A DNA stretch of 13,652 nucleotides from Candidatus Magasanikbacteria bacterium RIFCSPHIGHO2_02_FULL_50_9b (lineage in GTDB: Bacteria; Patescibacteriota; Patescibacteriia; Magasanikbacterales; 2-02-FULL-50-9b): positions 21,448 to 35,099 of the forward strand of contig MFQD01000038.1 of NCBI GenBank assembly GCA_001782975.1, in the 5' to 3' direction. Both the position numbers and the translations under genes were made by a program. This document shows, one piece after another, positions 7,701 to 13,652 of the stretch. Positions within the stretch are counted from its first letter, which is position 1, and every line of letters begins with the position of its first letter. The notes under the pieces are model-generated. The model searched no databases and had not been told where the DNA came from. It saw only the letters and a list, made by a program, of their open reading frames with translations.

Positions 7701-10700
7701 AATTAACGAAGCTGCTTGCAAGTGCAACACAGACACTTGAAGCATTTGAACAGCAAGGCAAGGATCCCAAAAAAGCTGCGCTGGTCGCACGTCCGGATTT
7801 TTGGAAAAAATACGAGACGTTCTTTGAGCGGATTCAAGAACCAAACGTGCGCGATTTATTCGGATTTGACATTCGAAAAAAGTTTTTCCCGTCTGATCTT
7901 GATGGTGAAAGTGCGATAAAAATGTTTGAGCTCGCTGGGATTGAAACGCGCGTTTTTGTGTTCACGCCTGATGCGGGACGCAAAAAAAATAATGCGCCGG
8001 CGGTGTATCGACCGCATGCCGTGCATCTCGACATCACACACGGCGCCGGTAAGCTGTATTATGAGCGCCAGCTGGAAATAGTGAATGGGACGCCTGATGA
8101 CATTGGGTGGGTTCCGACCGTTGTGTTTTTGGACGAGGATGAAAAACGAATTTTCAGTTCAACTGAAGCGACGCGTCAACATCTGGTTGAGATGGGGTTG
8201 CTTGATACGTCGCACCGTCGAATGGAGTCTACACTCGCACAGTTGGTGAGCGAGATTGACGGTTTTGTTGGTTTGTTTGAAGACAAAGAAATAGTGGCTG
8301 CGTTGGTTGCAAACATGGATCGCAACATCTATGGTCTGCAAAAACGATTTGTGGATGAGGGGCGATTTGAAACAATTTTTGCCTGTCTCCGAGAAGCGTT
8401 TCAGGACATTCATAGTCGAGTGGTTCGTGATCGGCCTGAATTAGTACGACCTGATCAAGAGCGAACGCTGCGTAACATCATCTTGAAGCGTTTAGTTCGA
8501 TATGATCTACGTCAACTCATCAAAAAGATTGAACCAGAACTGGCGGCAGAAAGTCAGAGAATTTTTGATGAACAAGCTGACATGCTGAATGACAAGGTGG
8601 ATCGGTTGCATGAACTGGAGCGCGCCGGCTTTGTGGGGCAGACTCGGTTTGGTAAAACAGTTTTTGACCCGGCAAGTGCCCTGCGTCCAGTGAATGGTTT
8701 ATTTGCGTTCGGACGTGGGTATGATTGCTATATTGGGTACACGCGGGCGCACGGCAGTGCAGTGATCAACGTGGCACCATTTGCATCAGCGCGAATCGGC
8801 GAGAGCGATTTTGTTGATGCTGAAGGCAAGCCGATTGGGAATATTATTAAGGGTGGACGCTACTTGGTTACCAACGCGTCAACAAATAAATTTAGGAATT
8901 TTGAGCATGTCGTGATGGGGTCTCTGGGCACGGATGCAACTGTTGAACAAGCGCCATCTGGCGTGCAGCAGTATATGGCAGCAGAGTCAGGACAAAAAAA
9001 GGAGATTGATGCCTTCGTTGATTCGGTGCATCCGGGATTGCGAACTGGCGCACGGGCGCAACAGGTTGCGACACAACCACCAACACCGTTTGTGGAGCCA
9101 GTGCGGGCGCAAGAGCCAACTGCTGTTACATTGAGCGAGCGTCGTGAAGCAGCTGTTCCACACCCGCCTGATGTCGCACGATTGCAGGCCGCCGCGATTG
9201 CTGACAAGCCACCCGAAAGCAGCAGACGCCCCCAAAATCTGGAACAGCTCATGCACACAGCGCTTCGCATAGCGACGCCAGAAACACTCTATGCGGAGCT
9301 CGCGCATTCAATCATTGATTTGTCTCGTGGTCGCGCTAGCATCACCGCTGCACGCGCCGGTCTAACAGAAAGCGAAAAAAAATTGGTATGGGAGCCGACG
9401 ATTCGACAGTGGTGGAATGGGTTGAGCGACGCAGAGCACGGCAAATTCATCGCTGCTGCAAAGAGATTTGAAACGCCAGATGAAAAAGATGCCGCGCATC
9501 GAGCGGCACGTGTTGTTGGGTATCAACGGTTGCTCACGAACATGTGTGCGCGCGATCCAGAACGCGAGTATCAGCTCTATGCAGCCGCAATTGCGAAGCA
9601 CGAGATCATCTGTCCAGAAGGATTTGGCGCAGCAGCGAGCGCAGATTGGAAAATTTTTGTGGCGCGCGATTGGGTGAATGGATTATCCGTTCAGCAACGC
9701 AAACGACTCGAAGACGGAATCGCGGTGCGTAGAAATATTCCGGCTCGGCGAGCTGAATTGCGCGCGCAACAAGTGCAAAAACAGGCAGAGCTCGATAAAT
9801 ATAAAGGGTTTAGCGGTGTTTTTCGTCGTGTGATTGACAATCCGGTGCGCATCAATCGAGCTGGTGCTGAGTATGCACATGAAAAATTGGCGCGTGAGAT
9901 TTCCGAGATCGGCGTACGCTTGCATGAGCTTGAGGTGATTGAAACAACGGTCCGTGAACTGTCACTGTTCGATGCGCGACTTCACTCAGCCGGAGAGGCG
10001 AGTGGTGTGGGAAGTGCGGCGCTTGATGCAGCGGAAAAAGTAACGGTCACTGACAAAAAAGGTGAGATGCCGCGCGCGTTGAACGGTCGAATTCTGGCAG
10101 CGTTGAACGGACAGCAGGAGGCAATACCTGCTGTCGTGAATCAGTGGCTACTTGCGGGCGCGTCGGCGCGAGCAGCAAGCGCAGTACAGCGTGGAGGATC
10201 GATTGAAACGCCAACACAATTCAGCGGCGACTATTCGCGAGACGATGAGGCGCATCTGTTTGCGTTGCAAACAAAAATAACCACAGAGCTGGCAGAACTT
10301 GCTGAGCGGGGAACGCCCTTGAAACAGGGGATTGAAAAAGAACCACTCAAATCATTGCTGAGATCGTATCGCGATAGTGCGTCAACCTTGCCCGCAGAAA
10401 CACGCGAGCATCACGCACAATTTCAAGCGCATTTTGAGCAGCTGATTGCAGAAACTGATACGGAGTTACGCCGTCGAGGGGTGAAGCCGAAAACCGCGCG
10501 CTTTCTGGTGCCGACAAAAGATCAAAGTTGGATTGCCGCGCTGCTCGCTGAGACTCCGCCACGCGCAGCTGCAGACCAATTGACGCGACCTGACGCTACG
10601 GTGTTTTCTCTTGATAAACACGTCACTGATATTCGATTGCGTGAGACGTCAATTGTTGATGGCAAGTTTAATTTGACACGACGATTGATTGACGCGCTTT

Positions 10701-11386
10701 TGAAATTTGAACCGGCAAAAGATAAGGCGGTGGCTATGCGCGAGGCGCGAGAGTTTTTACACCACGGTTGGGTGTTCGAACGCGGGGATAGACAGCAAAA
10801 AACATTCTACAAAGACGGAAATGAGGCGGTGCTCCTGCATGTCGGCGATGCGTATACGGTCGTGCAAGACGTCGAGGCGCCGTTTGGAATACACATTGAA
10901 ATTGATCGCGCGCCGGCGTCAGAGCGGCAAGGAATTGTTGACAGCGATGCTGATGGTACACAGCTCTACTATGACAAGCAGCGAGATGGCACGGTTCATG
11001 TGTGGGCGCAGGGCGCGCGTGATGAAATTAAATATCGCGGCTATTTTGAAGGCAGAAAATTTGTTGAACGTTCGGAGAAAATGTTTGACTATCGATCAGC
11101 AGATGGAAAGCAAAAACAGGTTGGCGAATTTGACAGCAACGTGTTTTTCGCCGCAGACGGCACGGTATTCAGCAAACAGAAGCGCGGTGGCGGGGTGATG
11201 ACAAAATTGGGACAACTCACAAAACCATTTGAGCGTACCGTGACCGTACAGCAACGCGGCGGCAGCTCGGTTAAAATCGATCTCGCTGACACAAAACGAA
11301 AATTATTTGTGACACCAAAAAACAAGGTTGTCGAATTTCACGCTTCGGTCAACGAAATGCGTGAGTTAGGCGAAATCCAACGTTAA
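4739..11386 (+). CDS. Giant 2,215-residue multidomain protein of unknown function
   Basis: I do not recognise this protein as a whole. It has no signal peptide and no membrane helix, so it looks soluble or anchored by a partner. Visible layout: helical N-terminal third (about 25-570) with three similar helical modules starting near 25, 210 and 412, separated by a proline/alanine/glutamate linker near 180-205. A charged coiled-coil stretch spans about 630-677. A beta domain at about 690-786 carries PKD-like signatures FDFGD (741-745) and YPLLVSVTD (760-768). A mixed helical region runs from about 860 to 1300. A beta-rich segment with many glycines spans about 1309-1396. A proline-rich linker covers about 1435-1500. 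A helical region with coiled coil at about 1664-1741 follows. The C-terminal beta-rich part (about 2010-2150) has repeated DG turns and a DxDxDG calcium-type loop at 2068-2079. The ATG is six bases after the preceding stop, without Shine-Dalgarno. The reading frame is uninterrupted over 6.6 kb, so it is under coding selection. A scaffold, surface or secreted-by-other-route role is possible but not shown. Confidence 0.93.
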   Translation: MPDPQMPPNTELGSASELGESEKRKHPVYRRAIEQLRKRVLENGDSAADVADALLQDAESGDEATQAAALQFSEDVATHFKVANVSVTIGKKQSKDLKQLTADGEDELPAKARALKSNSAIGDDFGAVLRGDAKPDLVLNAVAERRAMRQCAERVTDPAIQIEINDALDQLDIEPVVAEVRAEVPAPAVPAEEPAPAESSDPDAATIESIHRTDQFKEAFKTVVRQVLYGKDISLSDALEAVSSGKSKFDPDLPRQIARVIGHDLKKIGFNKLVEEARAHGADKLERWKTKTVEANKAQIQSVADQVGGTDTLLAWITGKKKASPKQLASSLGISIAVRGLIAHYRTKGDAGNADLLHSLVRDQLSGEEEVQIATQRPTQSARASTVVQSPAAIDLPSLELAKNFTISEIEASPEYHELLRRVFSTVFAETESRSDRAQEFATQLETEGRIELANPKNKRRQIRNAAAAHLAKKLRDGDEALDQTANDAFLFEADARAEELVGISEKNLGEFKLRLKREYRTDYNNIDEPVTWNMMQKLHREVVVRIFSTLRALGEAGRRRLRAAQDAVGVTDEPDANANVSPNIEAAPVSAAAIAEFLEATKQKPLVGKPSDGTTVVIERIDAPPDPVGDAIRRADADKLREARDEQRRQREATLQAQRDTEKSSTKSAEARKLEQLLPPIRATARDIPRVGGMMTLDVFLDSSGAPHAADRTLFKIVTESRSGVVASVSMQEASKRFVFDFGDQQPRLLPNIASKKPYPLLVSVTDRSTDPTDPSIERVRVEFPQSEQFVPKDLIRPIEYDPETQTYILPDQGRVKFSKLDAQSPGLIDLPSGFLVASVEGDAPNYPFLEVRSINKKVQAPLPNCEYIGRVLSADEVRYRRSLETALQKYHQDVTFATWKPSGETDDDLYAVPQPALQAHRLNYPWAIREKMIAEIREGSKNTPLEVVVSSAARTIRVQGFDQLRPLLQDLKNKNAQSDTQTLVAELTKLLASATQTLEAFEQQGKDPKKAALVARPDFWKKYETFFERIQEPNVRDLFGFDIRKKFFPSDLDGESAIKMFELAGIETRVFVFTPDAGRKKNNAPAVYRPHAVHLDITHGAGKLYYERQLEIVNGTPDDIGWVPTVVFLDEDEKRIFSSTEATRQHLVEMGLLDTSHRRMESTLAQLVSEIDGFVGLFEDKEIVAALVANMDRNIYGLQKRFVDEGRFETIFACLREAFQDIHSRVVRDRPELVRPDQERTLRNIILKRLVRYDLRQLIKKIEPELAAESQRIFDEQADMLNDKVDRLHELERAGFVGQTRFGKTVFDPASALRPVNGLFAFGRGYDCYIGYTRAHGSAVINVAPFASARIGESDFVDAEGKPIGNIIKGGRYLVTNASTNKFRNFEHVVMGSLGTDATVEQAPSGVQQYMAAESGQKKEIDAFVDSVHPGLRTGARAQQVATQPPTPFVEPVRAQEPTAVTLSERREAAVPHPPDVARLQAAAIADKPPESSRRPQNLEQLMHTALRIATPETLYAELAHSIIDLSRGRASITAARAGLTESEKKLVWEPTIRQWWNGLSDAEHGKFIAAAKRFETPDEKDAAHRAARVVGYQRLLTNMCARDPEREYQLYAAAIAKHEIICPEGFGAAASADWKIFVARDWVNGLSVQQRKRLEDGIAVRRNIPARRAELRAQQVQKQAELDKYKGFSGVFRRVIDNPVRINRAGAEYAHEKLAREISEIGVRLHELEVIETTVRELSLFDARLHSAGEASGVGSAALDAAEKVTVTDKKGEMPRALNGRILAALNGQQEAIPAVVNQWLLAGASARAASAVQRGGSIETPTQFSGDYSRDDEAHLFALQTKITTELAELAERGTPLKQGIEKEPLKSLLRSYRDSASTLPAETREHHAQFQAHFEQLIAETDTELRRRGVKPKTARFLVPTKDQSWIAALLAETPPRAAADQLTRPDATVFSLDKHVTDIRLRETSIVDGKFNLTRRLIDALLKFEPAKDKAVAMREAREFLHHGWVFERGDRQQKTFYKDGNEAVLLHVGDAYTVVQDVEAPFGIHIEIDRAPASERQGIVDSDADGTQLYYDKQRDGTVHVWAQGARDEIKYRGYFEGRKFVERSEKMFDYRSADGKQKQVGEFDSNVFFAADGTVFSKQKRGGGVMTKLGQLTKPFERTVTVQQRGGSSVKIDLADTKRKLFVTPKNKVVEFHASVNEMRELGEIQR

Positions 11387-11452
11387 GCGCAACGTATTCC
11401 ACATCACTGCCGCGATTGTGACCGGTCCCACACCGCCGGGTGTTGGGGTGAT
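11366..11452 (-). pseudogene. folD: Severed C-terminal part of folD behind an in-frame TGA
   Basis: Directly after the folD TGA (11453-11455) the same frame stays open for 28 codons and ends in TAA at 11366-11368. It encodes ITPTPGGVGPVTIAAVMWNT and eight more residues. PGGVGPxT is the best-known signature of the FolD C-terminus and lies at the right distance. With it, folD would be 274 residues, the normal length. The extended gene would overlap the 3' end of the giant plus-strand gene by 21 nt. Either the gene has a nonsense mutation, the base is a sequencing error, or the TGA is read through. It is not known whether the segment is translated. Confidence 0.8.
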
Positions 11453-12190
11453 TCAGCCGGCGTGCGCCACCGCGCCCTCAAAGGCAACGTCCCCGATAAC
11501 AGAACCGTTATCCATTCGGTTAATGCCAATGTCAATGACAATGGCACCAGCTTTAATCATATCGCCGGTAATTAAATATGGCGATCCAACAGCGACCACC
11601 AGAACATCAGCATTTTTTATCGCATCGCGATCAATGTCCGGTGGTCGAGTCCAGCTCACCTGTGCACCATATTTGCTCAGCATGTAGGTGAGTGGCTGCA
11701 AAAAAACATCTGACTTGCCGATGATGACGGCATTTTTTTCTTTCAGTGGCACGCTGGTTTTTGCCATCAGCCATTCAACGGCCTGCACAAGCACTGGCGT
11801 GTGTGCGGCGCGCCCACTCGTATATGCAGTGATATTTTCAGGATGAAATCCATCAACATCTTTGCGTGGGTCAATCGCGCTGATCACTGTCTGCGAATCA
11901 ATCGTTTGTGGCAGCGGCAGTTGCACCAAAATTGCATTGACGTCTACGCGCGCGTTCAGCGTCTGGATGTGTGCAATCAGTTCGTCGGTCGATGCCGTAG
12001 CAAGATGAAGAAGCTCGACACGAATTCCAACAGACTCAGCAACACGCATTTTTTGTTTTACATAAATTTCACTCGCTGGATCAGTGCCAACCTGCACAAC
12101 CGCAAGTAGCGGCTGTAACTGATGATCAGAAATTGTCTTTGTAACCAGCGCGAGAATTTCATCTGCGACTTCTTTGCCTGACAAAATCAT
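11453..12190 (-). CDS. folD: Methylene-THF dehydrogenase/cyclohydrolase FolD, cut short by in-frame TGA
   Basis: Bifunctional cytoplasmic enzyme that oxidises 5,10-methylene-THF with NAD(P)+ and hydrolyses the product to 10-formyl-THF for purines and formyl-Met-tRNA. The catalytic domain is intact: VGTDPASEIYVKQK at 34-47 with the active-site lysine K47, VQLPLP at 89-94, and KDVDGFHP at 110-117 with the conserved aspartate D113. The cofactor domain is divergent: the usual GRSxxVGxP is GKSDVFLQP (158-166) and the usual PCTP is AHTP (129-132). Translation stops after 245 residues at TGA, although the usual length is 274-290. The missing C-terminal part, with PGGVGPVT, is encoded in frame behind the stop. 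The ATG overlaps the glyA stop as ATGA, so the two genes are translationally coupled. With the TGA as a true stop, activity is doubtful. Confidence 0.92.
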   Translation of the reverse strand: MILSGKEVADEILALVTKTISDHQLQPLLAVVQVGTDPASEIYVKQKMRVAESVGIRVELLHLATASTDELIAHIQTLNARVDVNAILVQLPLPQTIDSQTVISAIDPRKDVDGFHPENITAYTSGRAAHTPVLVQAVEWLMAKTSVPLKEKNAVIIGKSDVFLQPLTYMLSKYGAQVSWTRPPDIDRDAIKNADVLVVAVGSPYLITGDMIKAGAIVIDIGINRMDNGSVIGDVAFEGAVAHAG

Positions 12191-13485
12191 ATGGGCTGGT
12201 TGAGTTCAGGGTAGGGCGGGAACGCGTGCGACAGTTCCGTGACGGTGCGACGAATATCCGCGAGTTTTGTATCATCCGTATGGTGCATCAACGCAGTATG
12301 CATGAATTCTGCGATGGCACGCACCTCAGGCTCCTTCATGCCGCGGCTCGTTAACGCTGGTGTTCCGATTCGAATTCCGGATGGATCAAATGGCTTGCGC
12401 GGATCGTGCGGAATGGTATTTTTGTTCACCGTGATCCCGGCTTTGCCGAGCGCAACTTCTGCTTCGCCACCGCTGAGCCCGTGTTTGGTTACATCCATCA
12501 GCATCAAATGATTTTCAGTGCCGCCCGTCACGATCGTGTGTCCCTGCTCAATCAGCGCGGCGCATAGGGTGCGCGCGTTAACCACAACCTGATGCGCGTA
12601 TGTTTTAAATTCAGGCGTCGCTGCTTCTTTTAGCGCAACGGCAATTGCCGCAGTTTGGTGATTGTGCGGTCCACCTTGCAATCCGGGGAATACGGCACGA
12701 TCAATGAGTGTCGGAATATTCTCACGCGTTTTTTCAACAGCCTTGAGTGGTGTCGATGGATTGCCGTTGCACAAGATTAATGCGCCGCGCGGACCGCGCA
12801 ATGTTTTGTGCGTTGTCGTCGTGATGACGTCAGCGTGGCCAACCGGAGACGGGTGCTCGTCGCCAACAATAAGACCGGCAATGTGCGATATGTCAGCAAG
12901 CAAAAATGCATCAACCGAATGCGCGATCGATGCGAGGCGTGCGAAATCAAATTTACGCGAATATGCCGTTGCGCCGCACACGATCATTCGTGGGCGATGT
13001 TCCTCGGCGAGTTGTTGCAGTCCATCATAATCAATAAAACCCTCGGGCGTCGTGGTGTAGTTGAGGTGTTTGTAGTAAATTCCGGAAAAATTGACGCCCA
13101 GTCCGTGTGTCAAGTGACCGCCATGAAACAATGATAATCCGAGAACGGTGTCGCCCGGGTTACACAGCGCCAGATATACCGCTTGATTTGCCGGCGAACC
13201 GGAATAGGGTTGCACATTGGCGTGCGTGACTCCAAACAATGAGCGTGCACGTGCACGGGCGAGCTCCTCAATCTGATCAATATATTCGTTGCCACCATAA
13301 TACCGTCTCCCCGGATATCCTTCAGAATATTTATCCGTTAAAATCGAGCCAAGGGCATCAAGCACTGCGGGTGATGTCACGTTTTCAGACGGAATCATGT
13401 CAATGCCATCGCGGCGACGTTGCAATTCGTGCATGATGAGATTGCGAACTTCTGGATCGCCGGCTGCAAGATGGGGATATAACAT
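12187..13485 (-). CDS. glyA: Serine hydroxymethyltransferase (GlyA)
   Basis: PLP enzyme that converts serine and THF to glycine and 5,10-methylene-THF, the main one-carbon entry and the direct substrate source for FolD encoded next. The 432-residue length is usual. Visible motifs: IPSENVTSPAVL (31-42), DKYSEGYPGRRYYGG (51-65, tetramer and substrate site), LFHGGHLTHG (119-128), the DISHIAG segment (198-204) and the PLP-binding TTTTHKTLRGPRG (222-234) with the Schiff-base lysine at K227. SGIRIGTPALTSRGM is near the C-terminus. The ATG at 13485 gives a standard N-terminus. It lies 14 bases after the elp3 stop and has no Shine-Dalgarno sequence. The TGA overlaps the folD ATG by four bases. Nothing is missing and identity is certain. 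Confidence 0.98.
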   Translation of the reverse strand: MLYPHLAAGDPEVRNLIMHELQRRRDGIDMIPSENVTSPAVLDALGSILTDKYSEGYPGRRYYGGNEYIDQIEELARARARSLFGVTHANVQPYSGSPANQAVYLALCNPGDTVLGLSLFHGGHLTHGLGVNFSGIYYKHLNYTTTPEGFIDYDGLQQLAEEHRPRMIVCGATAYSRKFDFARLASIAHSVDAFLLADISHIAGLIVGDEHPSPVGHADVITTTTHKTLRGPRGALILCNGNPSTPLKAVEKTRENIPTLIDRAVFPGLQGGPHNHQTAAIAVALKEAATPEFKTYAHQVVVNARTLCAALIEQGHTIVTGGTENHLMLMDVTKHGLSGGEAEVALGKAGITVNKNTIPHDPRKPFDPSGIRIGTPALTSRGMKEPEVRAIAEFMHTALMHHTDDTKLADIRRTVTELSHAFPPYPELNQPI

Positions 13486-13499
13486 ACGCAGGGGTAAAA

Positions 13500-13652
13500 T
13501 TACACGAGTGATTTTACCATGTATGTGCCGCTACGTCGATAACCGATTTTTTCGTAATAGCCGCGAACGCCGACGCCAGAAATCACCGTCATCGTGAGTG
13601 CACTTTGATCGCGCGCAATTTTTTCCGCCTCCGCCATCAGGCGTTTGCCCAA
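13500..13652 (-). CDS. elp3: Elp3-type tRNA uridine-34 modification enzyme, C-terminal end only
   Basis: Only the last 50 codons and the TAA (13500-13502) lie in the window; the 5' part is beyond base 13652. The peptide contains GKRLMAEAEKIA, the acetyl-CoA-binding part of a GNAT domain, followed by VISGVGVRGYYEKIGY and the ending GTYMVKSLV. VISGVGVRxYYxKxGY and YMVK close to the end are hallmarks of the Elp3 family, in which a radical SAM domain is fused to this acetyltransferase domain. Elp3 starts the carboxymethyl-type modification of wobble uridine 34 in tRNA. The next gene, glyA, follows after 14 bases, so elp3-glyA-folD look like one operon. A plain GNAT acetyltransferase cannot be strictly excluded because the radical SAM part is out of view. 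Confidence 0.88.
   Translation of the reverse strand: MGKRLMAEAEKIARDQSALTMTVISGVGVRGYYEKIGYRRSGTYMVKSLV

Noticed and set aside
11453..11455. Use of an alternative genetic code (UGA as Gly or Trp) to explain the folD stop
   Set aside because: bipA, the 415-residue gene and glyA all end in TGA at the expected place. One is followed within four bases by a terminator and one overlaps the next ATG as ATGA. Trp is encoded by TGG throughout. A global recoding does not fit.
11418..11687. Plus-strand open frame of 89 codons opposite folD
   Set aside because: It mirrors the conserved folD sequence on the other strand, has no promoter or start signal, and its product looks like low-complexity reverse-strand translation.
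1..13652. tRNA or rRNA genes, CRISPR arrays, transposase genes, phage integration sites
   Set aside because: All non-coding gaps were read on both strands. None is long enough for rRNA, no cloverleaf or repeated spacer pattern was seen, and no transposase or integrase motif occurs in any real gene.

Overview
The window most likely comes from a bacterium of the Candidate Phyla Radiation (Patescibacteria). This is inferred from a mix of signs: a lone bipA, a bacterial Elp3-type radical SAM/GNAT enzyme, a small helical protein resembling the DUF5663 family, a giant gene with no recognisable relatives, very tight gene packing, and an almost complete lack of Shine-Dalgarno sequences. No rRNA or ribosomal protein is present to fix the lineage. 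UGA is a normal stop here: bipA, the unknown gene after it and glyA all end in TGA in contexts where readthrough makes no sense. This excludes the UGA=Gly clades (Gracilibacteria, Absconditabacteria).

Layout from left to right. (1) 1-206: a strong intrinsic terminator of an upstream plus-strand gene, an extended -10 promoter, a second small terminator-like hairpin, and a second promoter just before bipA. (2) 207-2009: bipA/typA, complete. (3) 2062-3309: an unrecognised 415-residue protein with its own sigma-70 promoter overlapping the bipA stop codon and its own terminator, so it is a free-standing unit. (4) 3350-3784, minus strand: tsaE, of the t6A tRNA-modification pathway. (5) 3795-3923: a nested palindromic element of about 129 bp filling the divergent region between tsaE and the next operon, possibly a REP/MITE-like mobile repeat. 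(6) 3970-11386: a three-gene plus-strand operon driven by a perfect extended -10 a few bases before the first ATG. It encodes a small four-helix membrane protein, a DUF5663-like 105-residue protein and a 2,215-residue multidomain protein without known relatives. (7) 11366-13652, minus strand: a one-carbon/tRNA-modification cluster elp3 (3' end only) - glyA - folD, with 14-nt and -4-nt spacings. folD is interrupted by an in-frame TGA just before its conserved PGGVGPxT motif, and the rest of the domain stays open behind the stop.

glyA and folD act in sequence: SHMT makes 5,10-methylene-THF from serine, and FolD oxidises it to 10-formyl-THF. elp3 and tsaE both feed tRNA anticodon-loop modification and bipA acts on the ribosome, so the conserved part of the window is translation-centred. 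The three-gene operon 3970-11386 is the candidate undescribed system: a small membrane protein, a small helical protein and a very large soluble-looking protein with a PKD-like beta domain, coiled coils and a C-terminal beta-rich region carrying a DxDxDG calcium-type loop. Its function cannot be stated from sequence alone.
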